From: Flavobacterium franklandianum
Lineage (GTDB): Bacteria; Bacteroidota; Bacteroidia; Flavobacteriales; Flavobacteriaceae
Length of the DNA: 64,000 nt
NCBI RefSeq assembly: GCF_007097365.1
Contig: NZ_VJZR01000013.1
Location: 41,390-105,389 of the forward strand
Direction of reading: 5' to 3'
The notes beneath the pieces are model-generated. The model saw only the letters and a program-made list of their open reading frames with translations. It had not been told where the DNA came from and made no database searches. Position 1 is the first letter of the stretch, and each line of letters opens with the position of its first letter. Shown here one piece after another: positions 17,785-26,161 of this stretch. A program made the position numbers and the translations under genes.

Positions 17785-18447
17785 GTGCAAGATTTAAAAC
17801 CAAACTAACAGCGGTCTCAAAATGCAATTTTCCTCATTTGGATTGCTTTGGCAATGAATTGTATTTCATTAGTTTCCAGTCATTTTCAATATGATTTACT
17901 GAAAATGACCGAAAATGGAGGCGAAATTTCGGCAGAATCTGTAACTTCAAATGACAATCGGGAACAAGCCATTGGTATCATTCAAATTGTTGTTTTTATT
18001 TTATCTGCTATTACTTTTATTCAATGGTTTAGGCTTGCCTATTTTAATCTTCATTTGAGAGTGAATCGATTATCGTATTCAGACGGTTGGGCTGCAGGTT
18101 GCTGGTTTATGCCAATTGTAAACCTATTCAGACCTTATCAGATAATGAAAAAATTGTTTTAGGAAACCCGATTATTTTTAAAAAGAAATGAGGCGCACAA
18201 AAGCTAGCACCTTTCCTTACCTTCGTTGAGTTTATGGTGGACATTTTGGATTATAGATTGGTTTGTTGGACGATTTGCTTTTAAATATGCTATGAAAGCG
18301 GATACAATTGAGGAATTGACTACGAGTACAATTGCTCAACTCATCTCCAATGCTACTGGAATAGTAGTAGCAATCGTGACGATAAATGTCATTCAAGAAT
18401 ACAGTAGCCTTGAACGATCAATGCATAAAGTAAAAATAACGGAATGA
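17785..18447 (+). pseudogene. DUF4328-like membrane protein, three in-frame stops
   Basis: One continuous frame from the GTG at 17785 (VQDLKPN) to the TGA at 18445 encodes a DUF4328-type membrane protein. It has an N-terminal helix (FLIWIALAMNCISLVSS), a second segment (IIQIVVFILSAITFIQW), the family core GWAAGCWFMPIVNLFRPYQI, then SLWWTFWIIDWFVGR and a last helix. It is broken by TAA at 17806-17808, TAG at 18160-18162 and TAG at 18205-18207, with no frameshift. The sequence between the stops still fits the family, so these are nonsense changes in an otherwise preserved gene. Function of the intact family is unknown. Confidence 0.75.
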
Positions 18448-18537
18448 AATTTAGGTTTACAAAGTGGCGCATACATACTACATACCGAAAAAAAAATTTT
18501 TTTGTTGTAAGAATATTTATTTTTGTTAAATAATACT

Positions 18538-19011
18538 ATGAACTTGAAAAATAAATTTTACACAGTACTTTTTATCGCATTAGTTGCTTTTACAGCGAAC
18601 GCGCAGTACAAAATAAGAGAATATGTTCCTGCTGATAAAATTCTTTATGACCAAATTGAATCAATGGATAAAGTATTTTTTGATGCCTACAATAGCTGCG
18701 ATTTAAAAAAACAAGAATCAATTTATTCCGATACCATTGAATTTTTTCACGACAAAGCCGGATTAATAAATTCAAAGTCTGAAATTATTATAGGAACTAA
18801 AAATAATATTTGCGGTAAAGTAACTCGATATATAATTCCTGGAAGTATTGAAGTTTATCCTATACACAACTACGGTGCTGTAGAAATCGGATTTCATAGA
18901 TTCTATAATAATCAAGAACCTGATGCAGAATCAAAACCAAGTAAATTTATTATCATTTGGAAAAAAGAAAATGAAAACTGGACAATTACAAAAGTTGTAA
19001 GTCTCCATTAA
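18538..19011 (+). CDS. Secreted DUF4440 / SnoaL-like (NTF2-fold) protein
   Basis: About 157 residues from the ATG at 18538, with signal peptide MNLKNKFYTVLFIALVAFTANAQ. The mature part has the DUF4440 pattern: an N-terminal helix (LYDQIESMDKVFFDAYNSCDLKKQESIYSD), then strands ending in FIIIWKKENENWTITKVVSLH, the typical W-K-x-x-x-x-W-x-I end of NTF2-like domains. Exported to the periplasm. Ligand or activity cannot be told. It stands between two broken genes and is itself intact. TATTTTTG (18518-18525) fits the -7 consensus but is very close to the start. Confidence 0.75.
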   Translation: MNLKNKFYTVLFIALVAFTANAQYKIREYVPADKILYDQIESMDKVFFDAYNSCDLKKQESIYSDTIEFFHDKAGLINSKSEIIIGTKNNICGKVTRYIIPGSIEVYPIHNYGAVEIGFHRFYNNQEPDAESKPSKFIIIWKKENENWTITKVVSLH

Positions 19012-19146
19012 CAAGAAGCCCGCTCCGTAAAGCCTCCGACTTTGAAGATCAGCTTTAAGAAGTCTCTCGACTTCGTACCAAAATAATAGGCAACTGTAAC
19101 AAAAGCTAAAAGCATAAAATAAAGAATAAATTAAAACATTTTAATC

Positions 19147-19536
19147 ATGAAAACAATACTAAAAACGATTCTAGTATTAGTACTAGTTACCACTCTGGGA
19201 TGTTCACAAAACTAAACTATCCCAATTGATAAATCCAATAAATTAATAGGACATTGGATCAATCCTGTTTATACAGGAACAGACATTCACCTTACGAGAG
19301 CCAATTCCCTGAAATCGGATGAGTATGGAATGTCATTTTTAGCAGAAAGTCAATGTATAGAAAGAAGTTCAGGCTGGTGTGGCACTCCACCATTAACTTT
19401 TTCTGATTTAAAAGGCAGTTGGACAAAAACAGAAGCTGTTTTAATTGTTACCATCAATAACGGAATTGGACTGCAAAATATAAAATGGAAAATAAAAACA
19501 CTTGACGACAAAACTCTACTAATGGAAAGAATGTGA
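19147..19536 (+). pseudogene. Small lipoprotein gene interrupted by an in-frame stop
   Basis: The frame from the ATG at 19147 gives a lipoprotein signal, MKTILKTILVLVLVTTLGC, with lipobox TLGC. After SQN comes TAA (19213-19215). The same frame then continues for 107 codons (IPIDKSNKLIGHWINPVY ... KTLDDKTLLMERM) to the TGA at 19534. The downstream part, with WCGTPPLTFSDLKGSW and a C-terminal beta pattern, reads like the mature domain of a small lipocalin-like lipoprotein. The one stop is the only defect seen. Function unknown. Confidence 0.7.
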
Positions 19537-19635
19537 AAAATTCCTTTCTCGCGCTATTCGCTTTAGATGAAAAACCAAGTCCTCTACGACAGTATACTGG
19601 CAAAATTTCGTACTGCAAACAAACCACAGTAGTCG

Positions 19636-20511
19636 TTATTTTTCAGCACTTTCGTACAAATTATGAATTTTTAAAATAACAACTCCAAAAACTATTGCTA
19701 AAATAATAAGAACAATATTGATTATTCCTTCAGTATTGAAGGATAGTTTTATCAAAATAGTTGAAATTATAAACCCAGAATTTCTAATTACACTATTGAA
19801 TTTATCGGAATGTAAAAAAGAAAATAATAGTAAAAGAACATCGACTAGAATTAGTATCGTGAAAAAATCATCAAAAAATACTTTGTTTATATCTTTAATA
19901 TCAGTCACAATTTTAGTCACAGAAAAGAAACTCTCATACAACCAATGTCCAAGACTATAAACAGATAGTGCTAAAAAAACAGGAACTAAAAAAGTGGCTA
20001 TTGCCTTTTTTAAGGAAATAAATTTTATGATTTCAGGCTTAATGATTTCAGTTTCAATTTGACTATTACTTTTGATATCCCTGTAAAAAACATAGATTAA
20101 ATAAAACATCAATAGGATTGCAACCAAATCAATGGTGAATAAAATATCGCTTTTTATTGAAAACCAGTTTGTAGAAAATTCTAAATTGGATAAATCTTTA
20201 AAAATTCGCCGTATTACAATCAACGAAATTATTTCATATTGTTTGCCAATATAGATCGAGGTCGATTTTGGTAAATAATACAATAACAAATACACCTCAT
20301 AAATTAGAATAAACGAAAATGGAGTATATATTGCAGCGATAGGATTGCTCAATAATTTAGAGTGATGACTGATTGTAATAATATTCAGGTTTACCAATCC
20401 TATCAATAGCAAGTGCAAAAGAAAACTTGCAATCGAGACATAGATTATGATTTTTTCGCTTTTTTCTTTAACTTTTTCAGACAAAAAATAATCGTACATA
20501 GAGTTTTTCAT
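19636..20511 (-). CDS. Hypothetical polytopic membrane protein
   Basis: 291 residues with about seven or eight hydrophobic segments: roughly 22-46, 58-80, 85-105, 125-150, 170-195, 212-232, 240-258 and 262-282. The central loop is charged (YRDIKSNSQIETEIIKPEIIKF). The N-terminus MKNSMYDYFLSEKVKEKSEK is cytoplasmic-looking; there is no cleavable signal. No family was recognised and no catalytic motif is evident. It is monocistronic and convergent with the decayed lipoprotein gene. The codon pattern, AT-rich as in its neighbours, and the clean open frame support a real gene. Confidence 0.65.
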   Translation of the reverse strand: MKNSMYDYFLSEKVKEKSEKIIIYVSIASFLLHLLLIGLVNLNIITISHHSKLLSNPIAAIYTPFSFILIYEVYLLLYYLPKSTSIYIGKQYEIISLIVIRRIFKDLSNLEFSTNWFSIKSDILFTIDLVAILLMFYLIYVFYRDIKSNSQIETEIIKPEIIKFISLKKAIATFLVPVFLALSVYSLGHWLYESFFSVTKIVTDIKDINKVFFDDFFTILILVDVLLLLFSFLHSDKFNSVIRNSGFIISTILIKLSFNTEGIINIVLIILAIVFGVVILKIHNLYESAEK

Positions 20512-20655
20512 ATTATTGGGAGATTATATTTTTTGTTTAAGTAAAATAAAATAACTTTAAACAGTTGTAAATTAAAATAAATATGTAAATTTACAAAAAA
20601 TAGTTAATCATATTGATTAACAACTGTTAAGAAATTATTTAAATAAAAAAAAATT

Positions 20656-20835
20656 ATGTTTACAAAATTCAAAAAATCAGAACTTTTTACATTAATTGTT
20701 GTAGTTTGTTTAATTTTCATTTCTGAATACATCTATTTAGTTGAAGGAGATTTTAAAAAAGCAATATTTATTGGGTTATGGCCTCCAACAATTGTTGGAT
20801 TACTAATTTTCTTTAACTTAAAATTAAAAAAGTAA
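20656..20835 (+). CDS. Small two-helix membrane protein
   Basis: 59 residues, MFTKFKKSELFTLIVVVCLIFISEYIYLVEG, then a charged turn (DFKKA) and a second hydrophobic segment (IFIGLWPPTIVGLLIFFNL) ending in a lysine-rich tail. The stop TAA (20833-20835) is immediately followed by the ATG of the next micro-gene, which suggests translational coupling. No family recognised. The fit of two clean helices with positive ends supports a real gene despite its size. Confidence 0.55.
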   Translation: MFTKFKKSELFTLIVVVCLIFISEYIYLVEGDFKKAIFIGLWPPTIVGLLIFFNLKLKK

Positions 20836-21012
20836 ATGAAAAATTTAGATATATTAATATTTACGAGTATTGTAGTAATCTGCTTCTTCAGTTTCATCGT
20901 ATCCACCTTCCGGGAATTTGAAAGCCTTGCCAAAAAAGATGATTATTTGTCTAAAAAAAGAGGTGTTATTTCCAGAATTCTTGCTTATTTAGAAAGCTTG
21001 GTGTCGGATTAA
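20836..21012 (+). CDS. Small single-helix membrane protein
   Basis: 58 residues starting directly after the preceding stop (TAA then ATG). The N-terminal helix MKNLDILIFTSIVVICFFSF is followed by a cytoplasmic-looking amphipathic tail (STFREFESLAKKDDYLSKKR ... LAYLESLVSD). Paired with the preceding 59-residue membrane protein in a two-gene micro-operon. Function unknown. Confidence 0.55.
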   Translation: MKNLDILIFTSIVVICFFSFIVSTFREFESLAKKDDYLSKKRGVISRILAYLESLVSD

Positions 21013-21172
21013 AAAAGGCCTTTACGTATTTTCTAAAAGTAACATAACAAAAATGTGTTGTTTTTGTTTTGGACTAAAGTGCGATACACTAAAAGTACAA
21101 AACTCATTGTCATTAATCAGTTCATCTTTGAGCAGTTGTAAAAAATCATTTGCAACGCTAAATCAAGAAAAG

Positions 21173-21568
21173 ATGAGTCACGAAAAATTTAAAGTATGTA
21201 TTGATGCTTGCAACGACTCTGCTGCTGAGTGCGAACATTGTGCAACTGCATGTTTAAACGAATCCGATGCTGCAATGCAAGCCAAGTGTATTGAACTGGA
21301 TCTTTATTGTGTAGATATGTGTCGAATGGCTGCAGCTTTTATGGCAAGGTCAGACGAACACACGATTGATTTTGTGAATAAATTTTGCGCCTTATGTGCA
21401 GAGATTTGTACCACTTGTGCGGATGAATGTGGAAAACACATACACATAAAACATTGTATAAAATGTGCAGAATCTTGTCGCAAATGTTCCGCCGAATGTC
21501 ATAATATAAGTACAGTAAACAACTTACAAACTAACAGCTTGGATTATTTCCGAAACAAAGTGAACTAA
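21173..21568 (+). CDS. Four-helix bundle copper-binding protein (DUF326/Csp type)
   Basis: 131 residues from the ATG at 21173 (MSHEKFKVCIDACND). The frame extends upstream to 21053, but those 40 residues do not fit the family. Cysteines recur along the helices as CxxxC and CxxC pairs (CIDACN, CEHCATAC, CALCAEICTTCADEC, CIKCAESCRKCSAEC), the layout of Csp proteins that store many Cu(I) ions inside a four-helix bundle. There is no signal peptide, so it is a cytosolic store. A second member lies at 26317-26622, and the multicopper oxidase between them supports a copper-handling island. A terminator-like hairpin follows. Confidence 0.85.
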   Translation: MSHEKFKVCIDACNDSAAECEHCATACLNESDAAMQAKCIELDLYCVDMCRMAAAFMARSDEHTIDFVNKFCALCAEICTTCADECGKHIHIKHCIKCAESCRKCSAECHNISTVNNLQTNSLDYFRNKVN

Positions 21569-21610
21569 TCCCTGTCCATAAAAACAACCTATACAAATTT
21601 AAGTCAATCC

Positions 21611-21650
21611 AAAAAACCTCCTTTAAATTGTTTTAAAAAAAGGTTTTTAT
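21611..21650 (+). terminator. Terminator-like hairpin after copper-binding gene
   Basis: AAAAAACCTCCTTTAAA (21611-21627) pairs imperfectly with TTTAAAAAAAGGTTTTT downstream, ending in a T-rich stretch. It is 43 bp beyond the stop of the Csp-like gene. Confidence 0.5.
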
Positions 21651-21719
21651 TTGATGTTTAAACGGTATTAATTCCTCCCTCCTCTCTTAAAATTATCATA
21701 AATATTCTTTCTAATATAG

Positions 21720-21746
21720 ATATATCGGAAAAAGTCGATATATTTG
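21720..21746 (+). promoter_or_regulatory. Palindromic operator overlapping the arsR-type promoter
   Basis: ATATATCG (21720-21727) and CGATATAT (21736-21743) form a perfect 8-bp inverted repeat with an 8-bp spacer. The right arm overlaps TATATTTG (21739-21746), a perfect -7 element only 4 bp before the ATG at 21751. The mRNA would be nearly leaderless, and a dimer of the regulator bound here would block transcription (autoregulation inferred). Confidence 0.65.
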
Positions 21747-21750
21747 CACT

Positions 21751-22050
21751 ATGGATTATATAGAAATATTTAAGGCATTATCAAACAAGTCTCGATTACA
21801 AATGCTGGAATGGTTAAAAGAACCTGAAATCAATTTTCCAGAACAAATCAACTCGGGTTTTGAGCATGGTGTTTGCGTAGGACAAATTCAAGCCAAAGCG
21901 GGACTCACCCAATCAACAGTTTCCGAATATTTATCCATTCTACAGCGGGCGGGTTTTATCGAATCTAAACGTGTCGGACAATGGACATATTACAAACGCA
22001 ACGAAGAAGCATTTACAGCATTAAGCAAAATAATTGAATCAAATTTATAA
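21751..22050 (+). CDS. ArsR-family winged-helix regulator
   Basis: 99-residue HTH protein: the N-terminal FKALSNKSRLQMLEWLKEPE and the recognition segment AKAGLTQSTVSEYLSILQRAGFIESKR are typical of ArsR/SmtB repressors, with wing residues GQWTYYKRN. An insertion of about 20 residues (EINFPEQINSGFEHGVCVG) with a single cysteine separates the first two helices. Metal-binding ELCVCDL-type motifs are absent, so it may sense an electrophile or redox signal rather than a metal. It lies 6 bp upstream of the alkene reductase gene, a frequent pairing, and probably represses this two-gene operon through the palindrome that overlaps its promoter. Confidence 0.87.
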   Translation: MDYIEIFKALSNKSRLQMLEWLKEPEINFPEQINSGFEHGVCVGQIQAKAGLTQSTVSEYLSILQRAGFIESKRVGQWTYYKRNEEAFTALSKIIESNL

Positions 22051-22056
22051 AATACT

Positions 22057-23163
22057 ATGAGTACAAATAGCTTATTTACGCCTTTCAACTTGAAGACGCT
22101 AAATTTAAAAAACAGAATTGTAATGGCACCAATGACGCGTTCTTTTTCTCCAAATGGAGTTCCTACTGATGAAGTAGCCGCTTATTATCAAAAACGTGCC
22201 GAAGGAGAAGTAGGTTTACTATTATCCGAAGGAACCGTTATCAATAGACCATCCTCTTCCAATGATGCTAATGTTCCCCACTTCTACGGCGATCAAGCCT
22301 TAATAGGATGGAAAAGAGTAATTGATGAAGTGCATACCGCTGGCGGCAAAATGGGACCACAAATATGGCATATGGGAATTATGGACAATCACCAATCCGG
22401 TTGGATTCCACCCGTACCTTTTGAAGGACCATCAGGATTAAATAGACCAGGCTTCAGCAATGGAACTACAATGACCACAAAAGATATTGAAAACACAATA
22501 CTAGCTTTTGGACAAGCAGCCGCCGATGCCAAAAGATTAGGTTTTGATTGTATTGAAATTCATGGCGCCCACGATTATCTAATTGATCAATTTTTTTGGG
22601 AGGCCACCAATCTTCGTACTGATAGTTATGGTGGAAAAACCCTTGCTGATCGTACCCGTTTTGCTGTGGAAGTTATCAAAGAAATTAGAAAACAAGTGGG
22701 CGAAGATTTTGCAATTATTATCCGTCTTTCTCAGTTTAAACCCTCGGATTACAACTTCAAATTAGCAAAAACACCACAAGAAATGGAAGCTTGGCTGAGC
22801 CCGTTGGTTGATGCAGGTGTAGATATTTTACATTGTTCTCAACGCCGTTTTTGGGAACCTGAATTTGAAGAAAACGATCTCAACTTTGCAGGCTGGGCTA
22901 AAAAAATAACAGGAAAACCAACTATTACTGTAGGTTCTGTAGGACTTTCTAGTGATTTCTTCGGAGCATTTGCAGGCGAAAGTTCACAACCAACTTCTTT
23001 GGATGAACTGACAAGACGTTTAGACCGTGGCGATTTTGACTTAGTAGCGGTAGGACGCCCTCTTCTATCCGACCCAAATTGGGTTACTAAAATAAAATCA
23101 GGAAAAATGGATCAGCTTGTTGGCTTTAGTAAAGAAGCCTTAGGCGAATTGGTATTAGTATAG
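22057..23163 (+). CDS. Old yellow enzyme family alkene reductase
   Basis: FMN-dependent NADH:flavin oxidoreductase of 368 residues. Features: LKNRIVMAPMTRSF near the N-terminus (FMN contact), the HxxH-like active site GAHDYLIDQFFW (about 170-181), DSYGG (about 190-194), and the phosphate-binding C-terminal VAVGRPLLSDPNW (about 335-347). Such enzymes reduce activated C=C bonds in quinones, enones or maleimides. Cotranscribed with the ArsR-type regulator 6 bp upstream and closed by an 18-bp-stem terminator, so it is probably induced by reactive electrophiles. Confidence 0.92.
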   Translation: MSTNSLFTPFNLKTLNLKNRIVMAPMTRSFSPNGVPTDEVAAYYQKRAEGEVGLLLSEGTVINRPSSSNDANVPHFYGDQALIGWKRVIDEVHTAGGKMGPQIWHMGIMDNHQSGWIPPVPFEGPSGLNRPGFSNGTTMTTKDIENTILAFGQAAADAKRLGFDCIEIHGAHDYLIDQFFWEATNLRTDSYGGKTLADRTRFAVEVIKEIRKQVGEDFAIIIRLSQFKPSDYNFKLAKTPQEMEAWLSPLVDAGVDILHCSQRRFWEPEFEENDLNFAGWAKKITGKPTITVGSVGLSSDFFGAFAGESSQPTSLDELTRRLDRGDFDLVAVGRPLLSDPNWVTKIKSGKMDQLVGFSKEALGELVLV

Positions 23164-23179
23164 TTCCCTAACAATAACA

Positions 23180-23224
23180 AACAAAACCTCCTTTAAATCA
23201 GCTTTAAAGGAGGTTTTGTTTTAT
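23180..23224 (+). terminator. Terminator of regulator-reductase operon
   Basis: AACAAAACCTCCTTTAAA (23180-23197) and its exact reverse complement (23203-23220) form an 18-bp stem with a 5-base loop. The sequence continues TTAT. It begins 17 bp after the reductase stop. Confidence 0.9.
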
Positions 23225-23444
23225 ATAAAAGTTACTATTGACTTCCATTCGCTAGATCTTTTAGATTGTGCTCTTTTTTAATACTGTCGGAAGTTTAGCC
23301 CGTATCAAATAGTATTTTAAAACAGACACAATCATTTCAAAAACAGTAAATTATACAATTGTTTCTATAATTATACAACATGAGTCTTGATTTTATTCCC
23401 GAAATTGGCCTTCTGATAAAAGTTAACCCTAAAAGTATATAATT

Positions 23445-23582
23445 ATGTTGAATAACGGTAACGGAGAAATGCATATGGGAGATTATTCTTTCATGGGAAT
23501 ACACCCATTTTGGTTTGTTTTAATACTTGTACTGTTTCTTTTTATGTTGGTATTGGTCTGCCGATTTAGAAAAATAAAATAA
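23445..23582 (+). CDS. Small single-helix protein upstream of the copper oxidase
   Basis: 45 residues: a Met/His/Gly-containing start (MLNNGNGEMHMGDYSFMGIH) followed by one membrane helix, PFWFVLILVLFLFMLVLVC, and a basic end RFRKIK. Such short proteins often precede copper resistance genes. The Met and His residues could contact copper, but this is inference. It is 26 bp upstream of the multicopper oxidase start, so probably cotranscribed. Confidence 0.55.
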   Translation: MLNNGNGEMHMGDYSFMGIHPFWFVLILVLFLFMLVLVCRFRKIK

Positions 23583-23608
23583 GTAATCCACACTTAAGTA
23601 TCCTAAAA

Positions 23609-25828
23609 ATGAAAAAAATAATAACAGTTGCACTCCTTCTTGTTACATACTCTTTTGCGCAAGCACAGGACGCAAAAAGTATAGATACGAAGAAAAATGA
23701 AAATACTCAAAAGGCGCCATCCACAACATACACCTGCCCAATGCACCCAGAAATTCACGCAGACAAGCCAGGAAACTGTCCCAAATGCGGGATGACTTTA
23801 GTCAAGGAAAAACCGAAAGCAGTGAAAAAATCTGCCGTGAAGAAGCAGAATGAAAAGACAACATCCATAAAGAAGACTTCTGATCAAAAGGCGGACACAG
23901 AAATTAAAAAAGCGGATAGCAATGTTGTGACTAATACTCATAATATGGGTAATATGAATATGCCAAAAGCAAATTTAGACTCAATGAAGACCATTGTAAA
24001 CAAAACTCCACCAAGAACAGTTCGTTATGATTTGTATGTGCGAGACACCATCGTAAATTTCACAGGTAAACCTACAAGAGCAATTGCAGTAAACGGACAA
24101 ATACCCATGCCAACATTGACCTTTACCGAAGGTGATACCGCTGAAATTTATGTCCACAATGAATTAAATGAAGATACTTCCCTACATTGGCACGGATTGT
24201 TTTTACCCAACAAAGAAGATGGTGTGCCCAATCTAACCCAAATGCCCATCAAACCCCATACTACTCATTTATACACCTTTCCAATTATTCAACACGGAAC
24301 GCATTGGTACCACAGTCATACTGGATTACAAGAACAAATTGGAATGTACGGTTCCTTTATTATGAACAAAAGAGAAGAACTTGCCATACCCACCGTTCCC
24401 CTGATTTTGAGTGAATGGACCGATATGAATCCCAACAATGTACATCGAATGCTGCACAATGCTTCCGATTGGTTCGCCATTCAAAAAGGATCAATCCAGA
24501 GTTATGCAGAAGCTTTAAGAAGGGGACATTTTAAAACGAAGCTTACTAATGAATGGAAGCGAATGAACGCTATGGATGTGAGTGATATATATTACGATAA
24601 ATTTTTGATCAACGGAAAAAACGAAAGCCAATTATCACAATTTAAAGCGGGTGATAAAGTTCGTTTACGAATTGCAAATGGTGGTGCATCAACCTATTTT
24701 TGGTTAACGTATGCAGGAGGGAAAATAACTGTTGTGGCAAGTGATGGCAACGATGTAGAACCCGTTGAAGTAGACCGATTAATCATTGCAGTAGCCGAAA
24801 CCTATGATGTCATTATAACTATTCCAAACGATAAAATTGCTTACGAATTTTTAGTGACCTCGGAAGACCGTACAAAATCTGCTTCTTTATTTTTAGGGGA
24901 TGGCATTAAGAAATTTGCCACTCCTTTAGCCAAGTTAAAGTATTTTGAAGGGATGAAAATGATGAACTCTATGATGAAGATGAATGGAGATTTGGAGGAT
25001 AGTGGAATGAAAATGAGCCTCAATAAAATGGACATGAATTCGGTGATGTATCCGGAAATTACAGGAAGTGATACCATGAAACCGGATGATAAAATGGGAA
25101 CTATGAAAATGAACGAAGCACATCACGATAGTGCTAAATCCTCCAATATTACTACCCTAAATTATGCTTTATTGAAATCGCCTTCCAAAACAAATCTTCC
25201 AAAGCAATCGCCAGTAAAAGAATTAAAGTTTGAACTTACCGGAAATATGAATCGTTATGTTTGGAGTCTGGACAACAAAGTCATTTCTGAAAGCGATAAA
25301 ATCCTGATTAAAAAAGGAGAAATCGTACGCATGATCATTTACAATAATTCGATGATGCGACACCCAATGCACTTGCATGGCCACGATTTTAGGGTTATCA
25401 ACGGGCAAGGCGATTATTCACCTTTGAAGAATACCATTGATATTATGCCGATGGAAACCGACACTTTAGAATTTGCAGCTACTGAAAGCGGAGATTGGTT
25501 TTTTCATTGTCATATTTTGTATCACATGATGTCGGGTATGGGAAGAATTTTCTCTTATGAAAATTCTCCTGCCAATCCTGAGATTCCCAACCCGAAATTG
25601 GCGCAGCGAAAATTATTTGCAGAAGATAGAAAATTTCATTTCATGGCAGAAAATGATTTTGCCACAAACGGAAATGATGGTGAGGCGATGTTAGGAAACA
25701 CTCGATGGAGTATTGGCACCGAATGGCGATTGGGTTACAATAATCACCACGGGTATGAAATAGAAACACACGTTGGACGATATATTGGCAAAATGCAGTG
25801 GCTGATGCCGTTCGTTGGTTTTGATTGA
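23609..25828 (+). CDS. Multicopper oxidase with N-terminal heavy-metal-binding domain (C-terminally truncated)
   Basis: Periplasmic copper oxidase of the CopA/PcoA type, 739 residues to a TGA. Order: signal peptide (1-20); heavy-metal-binding domain, Tyr-Thr-Cys-Pro-Met-His-Pro to Pro-Lys-Cys-Gly-Met (about 41-63); lysine-rich linker; cupredoxin domains with copper ligands H193/H195 (HWHG), H232/H235/H237 (HWYHSH), H585/H588/H590 (HPMHLH) and H633-C634-H635 plus H639/M644 (HCHILYHMMSGM); a Met-rich insert (about 450-505). All type 1-3 ligands are present. From about 690 it enters a CopB-like outer-membrane barrel that stops abruptly; the rest continues in frame after the TGA. Probably oxidises Cu(I) during copper stress. 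Confidence 0.88.
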   Translation: MKKIITVALLLVTYSFAQAQDAKSIDTKKNENTQKAPSTTYTCPMHPEIHADKPGNCPKCGMTLVKEKPKAVKKSAVKKQNEKTTSIKKTSDQKADTEIKKADSNVVTNTHNMGNMNMPKANLDSMKTIVNKTPPRTVRYDLYVRDTIVNFTGKPTRAIAVNGQIPMPTLTFTEGDTAEIYVHNELNEDTSLHWHGLFLPNKEDGVPNLTQMPIKPHTTHLYTFPIIQHGTHWYHSHTGLQEQIGMYGSFIMNKREELAIPTVPLILSEWTDMNPNNVHRMLHNASDWFAIQKGSIQSYAEALRRGHFKTKLTNEWKRMNAMDVSDIYYDKFLINGKNESQLSQFKAGDKVRLRIANGGASTYFWLTYAGGKITVVASDGNDVEPVEVDRLIIAVAETYDVIITIPNDKIAYEFLVTSEDRTKSASLFLGDGIKKFATPLAKLKYFEGMKMMNSMMKMNGDLEDSGMKMSLNKMDMNSVMYPEITGSDTMKPDDKMGTMKMNEAHHDSAKSSNITTLNYALLKSPSKTNLPKQSPVKELKFELTGNMNRYVWSLDNKVISESDKILIKKGEIVRMIIYNNSMMRHPMHLHGHDFRVINGQGDYSPLKNTIDIMPMETDTLEFAATESGDWFFHCHILYHMMSGMGRIFSYENSPANPEIPNPKLAQRKLFAEDRKFHFMAENDFATNGNDGEAMLGNTRWSIGTEWRLGYNNHHGYEIETHVGRYIGKMQWLMPFVGFD

Positions 25829-26161
25829 CGATCTAGAAAAAATAATTTAGGAGAAATCGAAAATAATTTATTTAACCAAACCAATTCTAAAGACAATCGG
25901 GCTGTATTTAGTGCAGGTCTCGAATATACTTTGCCAATGCTGATTATAGCGCAAGCAGAAGTATTTACAGATGGAAATTTCAGAGTCCAATTTGAAAGAA
26001 AAGACATTCCAATTTCAACAAGAGTAAGAATGAGGCTAATGTGGAATACAGACAAAGAATATGCGGCTGGTTTAAAATATATTGTCAAAAGAAATTTTGG
26101 TATAACGACTCATTATGATAGCGATATGGGTATTGGTTTTGGATTTAATTTGAATTATTAA
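25829..26161 (+). pseudogene. CopB-like tail cut off from the multicopper oxidase by TGA
   Basis: Same reading frame as the oxidase, directly after the TGA at 25826-25828. It gives RSRKNNLGEIENNLF ... FSAGLEYTLPML ... LMWNTDKEYAAGLKYIV ... THYDSDMGIGFGFNLNY, ending in TAA. The alternating hydrophobic strands and terminal aromatic residue are those of a copper resistance outer-membrane beta-barrel. The interrupted context GFD-stop-R suggests loss of a tryptophan codon (TGG to TGA). The intact gene would span 23609-26161 and encode about 850 residues. Confidence 0.75.

Noticed and set aside
17806..18207. Stop-codon reassignment or suppression
   Set aside because: The broken genes use TAA, TAG and TGA, and core genes end normally with all of these; decay is simpler.
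21053..21172. 40-residue N-terminal extension of the first copper-binding protein
   Set aside because: The extension has no family similarity, while MSHEKF gives the normal Csp start.
25826..25828. Selenocysteine at the oxidase TGA
   Set aside because: No SECIS-like structure was seen, and the position in a beta-barrel context fits a lost tryptophan.
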